This document shows positions 46,068 to 54,634 of a DNA stretch of 60,368 nucleotides, one piece after another. The stretch lies in the NCBI GenBank assembly GCA_905202125.1, contig CAJKQX010000005.1:1-60368 (forward strand), read 5' to 3'. Source of the DNA: an uncultured Prevotella sp. Its GTDB lineage: Bacteria; Bacteroidota; Bacteroidia; Bacteroidales; Bacteroidaceae. Under the pieces are notes generated by a model. The model was not told the DNA's origin, made no database searches, and saw nothing but the letters and a program-made list of their open reading frames with translations. The translations under genes were made by a program, and so were the position numbers. Numbering within the stretch: position 1 is the stretch's first letter; each line of letters opens with the position of its first letter.

Positions 46068-46573
46068 CAGTTGGTCTTGTAATCGTATTTCACATCAGCC
46101 AGCTCCTTGTTGGCCTTTTCTATCTTCGCACCCAGTCCGGCCTTGTATTCGGCCAGACGTCGGGCCACGTCACTGTCGGTCAGTGCTATCATCTCCATTG
46201 CCAGGATGGCCGCGTTCATGGCAGCGTTCACGCCCACTGTGGCCACGGGTATTCCCGGGGGCATCTGTATGATGGAGAGCATGGCGTCGAGACCGTCGAG
46301 CATGCCCTTGATGGGTACGCCGATGACGGGCAGTGTGGTGCTTGCGGCTATCACTCCGGGCAGGGCGGCGGCCATGCCTGCAGCTGCTATTATCACTTTC
46401 ACACCCCGCGAGGCGGCGCCTTTGGCAAACTCCTCCACGGCATCCGGTGTGCGGTGGGCAGAGAGAGCATTCACCTCAAAGGGTATCTGCATATCGTTGA
46501 GAAACTTGCATGCTTTTTCCATTACGGGCAGGTCGCTTGTGCTGCCCATGATTATGCTTACTGATGGATTCAT
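46067..46573 (-). CDS. purE: N5-carboxyaminoimidazole ribonucleotide mutase
   Basis: 168 residues, normal for class I PurE. It isomerises N5-CAIR to CAIR in purine synthesis. Signatures are IIMGSTSDLPVM, VNALSAHRTPDAVEEFA, IIAAAGMAAALPGVIAASTTLPVIGVPI and a C-terminal PVATVGVNAAMNAAILAMEMIAL. No purK neighbour is present. It overlaps ispG by one base, so the two are translationally coupled. Confidence 0.97.
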   Translation of the reverse strand: MNPSVSIIMGSTSDLPVMEKACKFLNDMQIPFEVNALSAHRTPDAVEEFAKGAASRGVKVIIAAAGMAAALPGVIAASTTLPVIGVPIKGMLDGLDAMLSIIQMPPGIPVATVGVNAAMNAAILAMEMIALTDSDVARRLAEYKAGLGAKIEKANKELADVKYDYKTN

Positions 46574-46639
46574 ATCTTTTGTTTTTATTGTTGTTTTTTT
46601 GTTGTTTCGGATAATTGATTGTGACTGTGCGGGTGTGTG

Positions 46640-47305
46640 TCAGACTGTGAGCACCACAATCTCGGCCACACCCCACCCTATGAGAAATCCCGTCGTGATC
46701 TGCGCCAGCGTGTGTTGTCGGAGCACCATGCGGCTGGTGCCCACCAGTCCGGCCACGAGCAGTATGACGCATATCCACCACAGAGGGTTGAACATGAATA
46801 TGGCCGCGAAGGCCGTGATGGCACCCGCCACACCGCCTATGGCCGCCATGTGGGTGGATATCTTCCACCACACGTTGACCACGGCGCACACTATCTGTAT
46901 GGCCAAGGCCGAGATGAGGATGCTTATCATGAAATGTGCCATGTGGAACATTGCCATGGTGTAGCAACACATGAAATAGCACAGGATAGAAATGATGTAG
47001 GGCACCACGCGTTTCTCCTTGTTGCCCAACTCGTGTCGTTTCCATCCGCGGTAACGCCGGTAGGCGCGTATGAGGACTATGGGCATGAAGATGGTGAAGA
47101 AATACACCAGCGTCAGTACGCCCACCTTGTAGAACAGGGGCAGCAGACTGAGATAGGTGAACAGGAAGAGGATGATCAGTCCGATAATCGACAAGTAGAA
47201 CGGCTTGAACATCAAGCTTAGGAATCTTGCCGCGAGTATTATTTTCTTTTCGTTTATCATCTTTGTCAGTGGCGAGATACCACCGGTTGTAAGTATTGTT
47301 GTCAT
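46640..47305 (-). CDS. PAP2-like membrane phosphatase family protein
   Basis: 221 residues with five or six membrane helices. Toward the C-terminus the sequence keeps a PAP2-like pattern: VWWKISTHMAAIGGVAGA in place of the PSGH motif, then SRMVLRQHTLAQITTGFLIG, which fits SR-x5-H with the catalytic His. The first motif (K-x6-RP) is not clear (NKEKRVVP), so activity is uncertain. Related proteins dephosphorylate lipid phosphates such as undecaprenyl diphosphate. The ATG at 47305 is four bases after the rpoN stop. A second in-frame ATG at 47260 (MINEKKIILAARFLSL) is also possible. Confidence 0.75.
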   Translation of the reverse strand: MTTILTTGGISPLTKMINEKKIILAARFLSLMFKPFYLSIIGLIILFLFTYLSLLPLFYKVGVLTLVYFFTIFMPIVLIRAYRRYRGWKRHELGNKEKRVVPYIISILCYFMCCYTMAMFHMAHFMISILISALAIQIVCAVVNVWWKISTHMAAIGGVAGAITAFAAIFMFNPLWWICVILLVAGLVGTSRMVLRQHTLAQITTGFLIGWGVAEIVVLTV

Positions 47306-47309
47306 TGTC

Positions 47310-48812
47310 TCATTTTCTCAGTCGTGCCACGGGTATGCCCATCTGTTCGCGATACTTGGCCACTGTGCGCCTGGCTATGGGGAATCCCTGGCGGGTCATC
47401 TCGGCGGTCAGTGCATCGTCGCTCATGGGTTTGGACTTGTCCTCGGCGGCGATGATGTCCTTGAGTCTCATCTTTATCTTGCGTGTCGACATCTCCTGTC
47501 CTCTGTCGGTGGTGTAGCCGTCGCTGAAGAAGAAGCGCAGGGGGAACGTGCCCCAGTTGGTGCGAGCATATTTCACATTGCTAACACGCGAGATGGTCGA
47601 TATGTCGAGTCCCGTCTTGTCGGCGATGTTCTTGAGTATCATCGGACGGAGGTCGGCCTCGTCGCCGTCGCGGAAGAAAGGTTTCTGCCAGTCGATGATG
47701 GCTTGCATGGTGGTGGTGAGGGTCTGTTGGCGTTGCTTCACCGCCTCGATGTATCCCTGTGCCTTCATCACCTTCTCCCGGGCGTATAGCAGAGCCTCCT
47801 TGTCGCGTCGGCTCATGCCCGCCTTGTTGTTGCGATAGGTGTCCACGAGGTCGGCAAACGATGGCGATACCCTCAGTTCGGGTATGTCGCCCGTGTTGAG
47901 GGTGAAGGAGACGGTGCCGTCGTCGGCCGTGTCGACGATAAAGTCGGGCGTGATCTGTTGCAGACTGCTGCCCTGTGTCTCGCCCAGCGATGCGCCCGGT
48001 TTGGGGTTGAGCTTACGGAGCTCGGCTCGGACGGTGTCGGCCGTGTCGTCGTCCATATTGAGGGCGGACTGTATCTTGTCCCAGTGTTTCTTGGTGAACT
48101 CGCCGAAATGGCGGGCTATCACCTCACGCATGAGGCTCCGGATGCGCCCCTCCTGCTTGCGGTCTATCTGCAGCAACAGACACTCCTGCAGCGTGTGGGC
48201 ACCGGTGCCGGGCGGGTCGAATGTGCGGAGTATGCCGATCACTTCGTCAATCTCCTGCGCCGACACATCGATGTTGTGGTATATGGCCAGTTCGTCGCTG
48301 ATGCTCTCGGCGTCCTTTCGCAGCAGTCCGTCGTCGTCGAGCGACCCGATGATGTATTCCATCACGTCGCGCTGGCGGTCGGTCAGCTGTGTCTCGCCCA
48401 TCTGTTCCTTCAACTTGTCATAGAACGAGGTGGTGTCGCCATACACGCGCTCCTCGTAGTCGGCGTTGAGCCTGTCTTCCGACGAGTAAATCGGCGGCAT
48501 CTCGTCGTCGCGTCCTATGCCCTCGAGCGCATCGTTGAGAGCCGACTCGCGGTCCTCGCGTTCCTGAGCGGTGTCGTAGTCCGTATCGTCGCGGGCGTTG
48601 TCGTTATCGTCTTTGGTCTGGTGCATATCGCTCAGCGCGTCGTCCGGCGACACGGTCTCGAGTGCCGGATTGTCGTCGAGCTCGGCGTTGATATTCTCTT
48701 CGAGCTCGGCAAGCGGCATCTCGAGCAGTCGGACCTGCAACATCTGCTGTTGCGATAGTCGCTGCACCTGTTGCAGTTTCTGTTCTTGTGACTGAATGAG
48801 TTTCTGTGCCAT
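47310..48812 (-). CDS. rpoN: RNA polymerase sigma-54 factor
   Basis: 500 residues. The Gln/Leu-rich activator-interacting region I is at the N-terminus (KLIQSQEQKLQQVQRLSQQQMLQVRLLEMPLAELEENINAEL). An acidic stretch (about 55-100), the core-binding domain, the HTH region and the RpoN box ARRTVAKYR (about 480-488) follow, the last reading -12/-24 promoters. It directs activator-dependent transcription. It heads the minus-strand run, with a -7 box 35 bases upstream. Confidence 0.97.
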   Translation of the reverse strand: MAQKLIQSQEQKLQQVQRLSQQQMLQVRLLEMPLAELEENINAELDDNPALETVSPDDALSDMHQTKDDNDNARDDTDYDTAQEREDRESALNDALEGIGRDDEMPPIYSSEDRLNADYEERVYGDTTSFYDKLKEQMGETQLTDRQRDVMEYIIGSLDDDGLLRKDAESISDELAIYHNIDVSAQEIDEVIGILRTFDPPGTGAHTLQECLLLQIDRKQEGRIRSLMREVIARHFGEFTKKHWDKIQSALNMDDDTADTVRAELRKLNPKPGASLGETQGSSLQQITPDFIVDTADDGTVSFTLNTGDIPELRVSPSFADLVDTYRNNKAGMSRRDKEALLYAREKVMKAQGYIEAVKQRQQTLTTTMQAIIDWQKPFFRDGDEADLRPMILKNIADKTGLDISTISRVSNVKYARTNWGTFPLRFFFSDGYTTDRGQEMSTRKIKMRLKDIIAAEDKSKPMSDDALTAEMTRQGFPIARRTVAKYREQMGIPVARLRK

Positions 48813-48846
48813 TTGTACTAAGCCTTGCAGGTTGATGTTAACGGCG

Positions 48847-48854
48847 CAAAGTTA
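48847..48854 (-). promoter_or_regulatory. -7 box of the rpoN-led unit
   Basis: Minus strand TAACTTTG, perfect TAnnTTTG. No -33 match is seen. It is the best visible promoter for the run from rpoN to apbE, where gaps are 66 bp or less. Confidence 0.55.
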
Positions 48855-48931
48855 TAAAAAATTACTGTTGTCGAGTAATAATTATCAAAATATTGTTTTT
48901 GCGGGCGGCGGGTCCTTGATATGTGATGTCC

Positions 48932-49573
48932 TTATTTGAAATAGGCAGCCATCTGTGCGGCGGTGGCGGCGAGCTGTTCGGGGTCATCGTTGCCGTATCG
49001 TTTCCAGATGTCGCGACAGGCGTCGGTGTAGGCTCGGGACGAAGGTCCGGGACGTTTCATGCACGGGTCGAACGCGGTGTATTGCATCATCACGTCTACG
49101 ATGATCTTCGGCGTCATATTCATCATGCGGGCGAGGGCCGTCACCTCGGGTGTCTCGGTCACCATCGTGACGGGTGTGAGGCGGAAATATAGATCGAGAA
49201 TCAAGATGAGCATCACAGGCTTCAGGCTGCAGTCGGCCGAGATGGGACGGAAATCACTCTCGAATGTCTCGTTGGTGCCCACCCCATCGTAGAATGTCTG
49301 TGCGTTGCCGAACCCGCGCATGAGTCTCTGCTTCTTGACTGCCCGTGCCAGCTTCTGCGGTTTGTTGGCGAATGTGTCCCACAGACGGCTGAGCGACGGT
49401 GTGTCGTGCTGTCGGAGGTCGAACATCCGCGAATAGATCGTCTGCGGTTTGATGTGCAGTTCGAGGCTCAGGTCGATGAGTTGTCGCGAGTAGAGGGGTT
49501 TCACTCCCGCAGGTTTTTTGAGGTAGAGTTGAAGGAGCGGCAGCCAGTAGTCGTCATACCATTGATTGTTCAT
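48932..49573 (-). CDS. conserved Bacteroidales protein of unknown function
   Basis: 213 residues, soluble and mostly helical, with no signal peptide. The N-terminal part (YDDYWLPLLQLYLKKPAGVKPLYSRQLIDLSLELHIKPQTIYSRMFDLRQ) could hold a helix-turn-helix. The C-terminal half has TALARMMNMTPKIIVDVMMQY, a second HTH-like pattern. I recognise no named family. It has its own -7 box and lies between rpoN and the nonamer arrays. A DNA-binding role is possible but unproven. Confidence 0.7.
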   Translation of the reverse strand: MNNQWYDDYWLPLLQLYLKKPAGVKPLYSRQLIDLSLELHIKPQTIYSRMFDLRQHDTPSLSRLWDTFANKPQKLARAVKKQRLMRGFGNAQTFYDGVGTNETFESDFRPISADCSLKPVMLILILDLYFRLTPVTMVTETPEVTALARMMNMTPKIIVDVMMQYTAFDPCMKRPGPSSRAYTDACRDIWKRYGNDDPEQLAATAAQMAAYFK

Positions 49574-49598
49574 TGTTATCGGGTGTTGGTGATGAATG

Positions 49599-49606
49599 CA
49601 AATATA
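49599..49606 (-). promoter_or_regulatory. -7 box of the unknown gene at 48932-49573
   Basis: Minus strand TATATTTG, perfect TAnnTTTG, 25 bases before the ATG. A T-run and A-run lie just upstream. Confidence 0.55.
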
Positions 49607-49656
49607 GGGATTTTTTTTAAGAGAGAGGAGGAGGGGGAGAGTTTTTTTTAGGGGAG

Positions 49657-49750
49657 GTAGGAGTTTTAGGAAGGAGGTGTAGGAAGGGTAGGAGTTTTAG
49701 GAGAGGTAGGAGTTTTAGGAAAAGTAGGAGGTGTAGGAAAGGTAGGAGTG
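49657..49750 (+). repeat. tandem array of 9-bp repeats, purine-rich arm
   Basis: Ten head-to-tail nonamers of consensus GTAGGAGTT/TTAGGARRG (units start at 49657, 49666, 49679, 49688, 49697, 49706, 49715, 49724, 49733 and 49742). One 4-base partial unit sits at 49675-49678. The plus strand is almost pure purine plus T. The array faces its inverted partner at 49772-49862 across 21 bp. Confidence 0.9.
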
Positions 49751-49771
49751 GCGGCCAAGATTTTCTCATAC

Positions 49772-49862
49772 CATTCCTACCCTCTCCTACATTTCCTACC
49801 TCTCCTAAAACTCCTACCCCTCCTACCCTTCTTACCCTTCCTACCCTTCCTAATTTTCCTAC
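49772..49862 (-). repeat. inverted partner array of 9-bp repeats, overlapping a stop codon
   Basis: Ten nonamers of the same family (GTAGGARRG on the minus strand, one extra base at 49781) run in the opposite direction. The outermost unit (49854-49862) contains the TAG stop codon of the four-helix-bundle gene. Beyond it, in that gene's frame, TAG or TAA recurs every third codon for most of the array. A 24-bp segment (49794-49817) is a perfect inverted copy of 49688-49711, so the two arms can fold into one long hairpin. Confidence 0.9.
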
Positions 49863-50446
49863 CTCTCCCTCTTCTTCCTCAGATATTCCTCATACTCACC
49901 GTTCCTGTAAGCCATGCGGGCGCGGGTCATCTGTTCGCGTATGCCGCCTTCCTTCAGGAATCGTTGTTGTTGCGACTCTATCATCCGTCGCAAGAGGTAT
50001 TGGGCCTGATTGATGAGTGTGATGGCCAGATTGCATAACTCCTCGGGATTGAGTCGCGGCAGCAGTTGTTCGAAGCCGGATGCGAACTGTGGGGTGCGTG
50101 TGTAGTCGCGCATCCGTCTGAGGCGCTCGGGGTTGCTCTCCGACCATAGCGGCAGATGATGGAAATTGAGATAGTCGAGATAGTCGTCGAGCAATTCGCC
50201 CAGGCTTGCCCGCGCCACGTTGGTCAGCTTTATCTCCGTCTCCATCGATGTGAGAGCCGCCTCGCTCCCTTCCACGATGTTCTGCTTGCACGAGCGGGCA
50301 GCCTGCTGCATCTGGTCAACAGTGCGTGATTTGCGGGATACGTATTTGTCCACAAAATGCTCGGTCAACACCGATATCATGTTCGCCACCTTATATGCCA
50401 AGAGGTTGCGCACGTCGCCTTGCTTTTTCAGGAAACCGTCAGTCAT
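49859..50446 (-). CDS. four-helix-bundle protein with suffix domain
   Basis: 195 residues from the ATG at 50446 (MTDGFLKKQGDVRNLLAYKV). The 68-codon upstream extension is AT-rich leader. Residues ~15-125 form the S23-type four-helix bundle (VANMISVLTEHFVDKYVSRKSRTVDQMQQAARSCKQNIVEGSEAA). Residues ~155-195 carry the four-helix-bundle suffix signature (QQQRFLKEGGIREQMTRARMAYRNG). Related bundles include 23S rRNA intervening-sequence proteins and the Avd protein of diversity-generating retroelements, but no reverse transcriptase is present here. Its stop codon lies within the nonamer array at 49772-49862. Function is unknown. Confidence 0.85.
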   Translation of the reverse strand: MTDGFLKKQGDVRNLLAYKVANMISVLTEHFVDKYVSRKSRTVDQMQQAARSCKQNIVEGSEAALTSMETEIKLTNVARASLGELLDDYLDYLNFHHLPLWSESNPERLRRMRDYTRTPQFASGFEQLLPRLNPEELCNLAITLINQAQYLLRRMIESQQQRFLKEGGIREQMTRARMAYRNGEYEEYLRKKRER

Positions 50447-50473
50447 AATGAATATTTTTTGTCTGTGATGAGA

Positions 50474-50481
50474 CAAAGTTA
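50474..50481 (-). promoter_or_regulatory. -7 box of the four-helix-bundle gene
   Basis: Minus strand TAACTTTG, perfect TAnnTTTG, 27 bases before the chosen ATG. It supports the start at 50446. Confidence 0.6.
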
Positions 50482-50558
50482 TGAAAAGATGATAGCAATT
50501 AGAAACTGAAAGTGAAAAAATTTTCAGACTGATATTCAATAATTTCGTCCGAAAATTA

Positions 50559-50566
50559 TACTTTTG
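50559..50566 (+). promoter_or_regulatory. -7 box of the Fsr-type transporter gene
   Basis: TACTTTTG, perfect TAnnTTTG, 34 bases before the ATG at 50601. No -33 match is seen. Confidence 0.55.
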
Positions 50567-50600
50567 CGGCTCCAAATGAAATATACCAAGCACACGTCTT

Positions 50601-51821
50601 ATGACTAACGATATCAACCGCCCATCGGCCGGCGCCACCGCATCGGCCACCGTTTATCCCATACTCTTCGCAGTGGGATTCAGTCATTTTCTCAACGACA
50701 TGATACAGTCGGTCATCCCGGCGATGTATCCCCTGCTCAAGGAAAGTTACGGTTTTTCTTTCGCGCAGATAGGCATCATCACCCTCGTGTTTCAGATCAC
50801 CTCGTCGCTGCTTCAGCCCTTTGTCGGTCTGTATGCCGACCGCCATGCCCGCCCCTACTCTCTCTCGTGCGGCATGCTCTTCACATTGTCCGGACTGTTG
50901 CTGCTGGCCATGGCGTCGGGCTTTGTGCCCGTGTTGACAGCCGTGGCTGTGGTGGGTTGCGGATCGTCGATATTCCATCCCGAGTCATCTCGCGTGGCCC
51001 AGTTGGCCTCCGGCGGTCGCAAGAGTCTGGCCCAGTCCATCTTCCAGGTGGGAGGCAATGGCGGCAGCGCTCTCGGTCCGTTGCTTGCCGCCCTCATCAT
51101 CATACCCTACGGACAACATGCCGTGGGATGGTTTGGTACGGCCGCCCTGTTGGCCTCGATGGTGCTTTTCGGTGTCGGCAGATGGTATCAGTCGCAACTC
51201 CGTATGGGTCGTTTTGCCCGTCGGTCACAGCGCGTCGCCACCGTAGGACTGACCCGTCGGGCCATCATGCGCGCCATGTTCATCCTCGTGCTGATGCTGT
51301 TTTCCAAGTATTTCTTCACCTCGTGCATGACCAGCTATTTCACGTTTTTCCTTATAGATAAGTTCGGTATCAGTGTCCGTGCGTCGCAGTATTGCCTCTT
51401 CGCCTTTCTCGCCGCCTTTGCCGCAGGCGTGTTGCTCGGCGGATATACGGGCGACAGGTTCGGTCGCAAGTACGTCATCCTGTTCTCCATCTTCGGTGCC
51501 GCCCCGTTCACCCTGGCCCTACCCCACCTCAATCTCTTCTGGACCGTCGTCACGGCATCGTGCGCCGGACTTGTCATAGCGTCGGCCTTCTCTGCCATAC
51601 TTGTCTACGCCACCGACCTCATGCCCGACAAGGTGGGCATGGTCTCGGGCCTCTTCTTCGGACTGATGTTCGGTCTGGGCGGCATAGGGTCGGCCTTCTT
51701 CGGATGGCTGGCCGACATGACCAGCATCGGCTTCATCTTCAAGGTCAGCACTCTCCTGCCCCTTCTCGGCATCATCGCCGTGCTTCTGCCCGATATCAGA
51801 CCACAGAAAACAATCTCATGA
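50601..51821 (+). CDS. MFS efflux pump of the fosmidomycin-resistance (Fsr) type
   Basis: 406 residues, 12 membrane helices. The segment FHPESSRVAQLASGGRKSLAQSIFQVGGNGGSALGPLLAALI is characteristic of Fsr transporters. VGLYADRHARPYSLSCGML and LLGGYTGDRFGRKYVI are the MFS loop motifs of the two halves. E. coli Fsr exports fosmidomycin. The natural substrate here is unknown. It has its own promoter and is followed by the mutS promoter, so it is probably monocistronic. Confidence 0.88.
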   Translation: MTNDINRPSAGATASATVYPILFAVGFSHFLNDMIQSVIPAMYPLLKESYGFSFAQIGIITLVFQITSSLLQPFVGLYADRHARPYSLSCGMLFTLSGLLLLAMASGFVPVLTAVAVVGCGSSIFHPESSRVAQLASGGRKSLAQSIFQVGGNGGSALGPLLAALIIIPYGQHAVGWFGTAALLASMVLFGVGRWYQSQLRMGRFARRSQRVATVGLTRRAIMRAMFILVLMLFSKYFFTSCMTSYFTFFLIDKFGISVRASQYCLFAFLAAFAAGVLLGGYTGDRFGRKYVILFSIFGAAPFTLALPHLNLFWTVVTASCAGLVIASAFSAILVYATDLMPDKVGMVSGLFFGLMFGLGGIGSAFFGWLADMTSIGFIFKVSTLLPLLGIIAVLLPDIRPQKTIS

Positions 51822-51867
51822 CAACCGTGCCTGCCTATCAGACGGGAAGGCATAAAATCGATTAATT

Positions 51868-51899
51868 TTTGGATATCTCGGCCTATTTTGCTAATTTTG
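51868..51899 (+). promoter_or_regulatory. promoter of mutS
   Basis: TTTG at 51868-51871, a 20-bp spacer, and TAATTTTG at 51892-51899: a full consensus promoter. Transcription should begin near 51906, which rules out the in-frame TTG at 51901 as start. Confidence 0.75.
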
Positions 51900-51927
51900 C
51901 TTGACTAAAATACAAACCACACATCAC

Positions 51928-54564
51928 ATGTCTGCCAAGAAGAAAGACGACGGTCTCACACCGATGATGAAACAATTCTACTCGTTGAAAGAGCAACACC
52001 CCGACGCGATGCTGCTCTTCCGTTGCGGTGATTTCTACGAGACCTATTGCGAGGATGCCATCGCCTCGTCCAAGATACTCGGTATCACCCTCACGCGCCG
52101 CAGCAACGGTAGGCAGCGCGAGGACGGAGAAGGCACGGCGATGGCCGGATTCCCCCATCATGCCCTCGACACCTATCTGCCCAAGCTCATCCGTGCCGGT
52201 AGGCGTGTGGCCATCTGCGACCAACTTGAGGACCCCAAGCAGACACGCACACTCGTCAAGCGCGGCATCACCGAACTCGTGACGCCGGGTGTGGCGATGG
52301 GTGACAATGTGCTCGAATACAAAGAGAACAATTTCCTGGCCGCCGTCCATTTCGGTCGCACGGCCTGCGGTGTGGCTTTTCTGGATATCTCCACGGGCGA
52401 GTTTCTCACGGGCGAGGGCACTCCCGACCATGTGGAGAAGCTCCTCACGAGTTTCCAACCCAAAGAGATACTCTACAACAGACAGCGTCGCGCGGATTTC
52501 GAACAGTGCTTCGGCACCCGATGGTGCGTCTTCGAGCTCGATGACTGGATGTTCACCGAGCAGAGCGCGCGCCAAAAGCTCCTTCGTCATTTCGGCACCC
52601 GGTCGCTCAAGGGATTCGGTGTGGATCATCTCGCCAACGGCGTGATAGCATCGGGAGTAGTGATGCAATATCTGGAGATGACGCAGCACATTCACATCGG
52701 ACATATCACATCGCTCTCACGCATCGAGGAAGAGAGTTACGTCAGACTCGACAAGTTCACCATCCGCTCGCTCGAACTCACCCGTTCGATGAGCGATGAC
52801 GGGTCGTCGCTGCTCGGCGTGATAGACAATACGGTGACACCGATGGGTGGCCGACTGCTGCGCCGATGGGTGGTGTTCCCTCTCAAGGATGTGGGCAAGA
52901 TCAACGAGCGGCTCGACGTGGTGGACCATTTCTTCCGCAATCCCGCTTTCCGCACACTGGCCGACACTCAGCTTCGCACGATGGGCGACATCGAACGTAT
53001 CATATCCAAAGTGGCTGTGGGACGTGTGTCGCCGCGCGAGATGGTGCAGCTCAAGACGTCGCTGCAGGCTCTCGTGCCGCTGAAGATGGCATGTATGGAG
53101 TCGGGCGACGAGATGCTCTGCCGCATGGGCGAACAGATGAATCTCTGCGAGAGTCTGCGCCGGCGCATCGACCGCGAGATTCATCCCGACCCGCCGCAGC
53201 TCGTCAACAGGGGTGGGGTGATAGCGCCCGGTTTCTCTGCCGAACTCGACGAACTGAGGGCCATATCGCGCGGCGGACGCGACTATCTCGTGAAGATACA
53301 GCAGCGCGAGACCGAACTTACGGGCATCGCCTCGCTCAAGGTGGGCTACAACAACGTCTTCGGATATTATCTCGAGGTGCGCAATACGTATAAGGATAAG
53401 GTGCCGGCCGACTGGGTGCGCAAGCAGACGCTGGCCAATGCCGAGCGTTACATCACGCAGGAGCTGAAGGAATATGAGGAGAAAATCATGGGTGCCGACG
53501 AGAAGATCATCGCGCTCGAGACCCGACTCTTCTCCGAACTGGTATCGGCCACGCAGGAGTTCATCCCCCAGATACAGATCAATGCCACGTGTGTGGCGCG
53601 GCTCGACTGTCTCTTGTCGTTTGCCAAGACGGCTGCCGGGCACAAGTATGTGCGCCCCGTTGTCAGCGATGACGACGTGATAGAGATATCCGAGGGCCGC
53701 CATCCCGTCATCGAGACGCAGCTGCCCCTCGGCGAGCAGTATGTGCCCAACGACATCACGCTCGACACGAAGCACACTCAGATCATGATGATCACGGGAC
53801 CTAATATGGCCGGAAAGTCGGCTCTGCTGCGCCAGACGGCTCTCATAGTACTGATGGCTCAGATGGGTTGTTTCGTGCCGGCAGACAGCGCGAAAATAGG
53901 CATAGTCGACAAGATATTCACTCGCGTGGGTGCGAGCGACAACATTTCGCTGGGCGAATCCACCTTCATGGTGGAGATGACCGAGGCGGCCAACATCCTC
54001 AACAATGTCACTCCGCGCTCGCTCGTGCTATTCGACGAGCTGGGTCGCGGCACGTCCACCTACGACGGCATCTCCATAGCATGGGCCATAGTGGAGTATC
54101 TCCACGAGCATGTCTCGGCCAGGGCCCGCACTCTCTTTGCCACTCACTACCACGAGCTCAACGAGATGGAGAAACATTTCGATCGCATCAAGAACTATAA
54201 TGTCAGTGTCAAGGAACTCGACGGCAAGGTGATATTCCTGCGCAAGCTCAAGCGTGGCGGGTCGGAGCACTCGTTCGGTATCCATGTGGCCGAGATAGCG
54301 GGCATGCCGCGCACCATCGTCCAGCGGGCCAACGTCATCCTGCACGAGCTCGAGGCCGAGAACATAGGCGAGGGTAGGGTGGCACGTCCGGCGACCGATG
54401 CCATCAGCAAGTCCGATGGCATGCAACTGAGTTTCTTCCAACTCGACGACCCTGTGCTGTGCAGCATCCGCGACGAGATACAGGGGCTCGACATCGACAA
54501 CCTCACGCCGATGGAGGCGCTCAACAAGCTCAACGACATCAAGAAGATTCTCAACGGGAAATAG
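51928..54564 (+). CDS. mutS: DNA mismatch repair protein MutS
   Basis: 878 residues from the ATG at 51928. The mismatch-reading F36-Y37-E38 in GDFYETY, the connector and lever domains (YNNVFGYYLEVRNTYKDKVP; TLANAERYITQELKEYEEKI), the Walker A motif GPNMAGKS (about 624-631), Walker B LVLFDELGRGTSTYDG and the ATHYHEL switch are all present. The C-terminus ends MEALNKLNDIKKIL. It recognises base mismatches and starts repair with MutL. It has its own promoter and a shared terminator at the end. Confidence 0.98.
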   Translation: MSAKKKDDGLTPMMKQFYSLKEQHPDAMLLFRCGDFYETYCEDAIASSKILGITLTRRSNGRQREDGEGTAMAGFPHHALDTYLPKLIRAGRRVAICDQLEDPKQTRTLVKRGITELVTPGVAMGDNVLEYKENNFLAAVHFGRTACGVAFLDISTGEFLTGEGTPDHVEKLLTSFQPKEILYNRQRRADFEQCFGTRWCVFELDDWMFTEQSARQKLLRHFGTRSLKGFGVDHLANGVIASGVVMQYLEMTQHIHIGHITSLSRIEEESYVRLDKFTIRSLELTRSMSDDGSSLLGVIDNTVTPMGGRLLRRWVVFPLKDVGKINERLDVVDHFFRNPAFRTLADTQLRTMGDIERIISKVAVGRVSPREMVQLKTSLQALVPLKMACMESGDEMLCRMGEQMNLCESLRRRIDREIHPDPPQLVNRGGVIAPGFSAELDELRAISRGGRDYLVKIQQRETELTGIASLKVGYNNVFGYYLEVRNTYKDKVPADWVRKQTLANAERYITQELKEYEEKIMGADEKIIALETRLFSELVSATQEFIPQIQINATCVARLDCLLSFAKTAAGHKYVRPVVSDDDVIEISEGRHPVIETQLPLGEQYVPNDITLDTKHTQIMMITGPNMAGKSALLRQTALIVLMAQMGCFVPADSAKIGIVDKIFTRVGASDNISLGESTFMVEMTEAANILNNVTPRSLVLFDELGRGTSTYDGISIAWAIVEYLHEHVSARARTLFATHYHELNEMEKHFDRIKNYNVSVKELDGKVIFLRKLKRGGSEHSFGIHVAEIAGMPRTIVQRANVILHELEAENIGEGRVARPATDAISKSDGMQLSFFQLDDPVLCSIRDEIQGLDIDNLTPMEALNKLNDIKKILNGK

Positions 54565-54575
54565 AAAATAAATAC

Positions 54576-54620
54576 AATGGCGGCCGCATACCATTGATTG
54601 TGCGGCCGCCGTTGTTATGT
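54576..54620. terminator. terminator between convergent mutS and GH127 genes
   Basis: GGCGGCCGCA (54579-54588) pairs perfectly with TGCGGCCGCC (54601-54610), extended by AAT/GTT pairs, and a T-rich tail follows on the plus strand. Confidence 0.75.
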
Positions 54621-54634
54621 TTTGTCGCGAAGGT

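Noticed and set aside
49657..50446. Diversity-generating retroelement, because of the Avd-like four-helix bundle
   Set aside because: There is no reverse transcriptase, no template/variable repeat pair with adenine-biased differences, and no C-type-lectin target gene in the window.
44226..51821. Functional link between ispG (MEP pathway) and the Fsr-type fosmidomycin pump
   Set aside because: They are on different strands and units, several genes apart. Fosmidomycin acts on Dxr, not IspG, and the pump's substrate is unknown.
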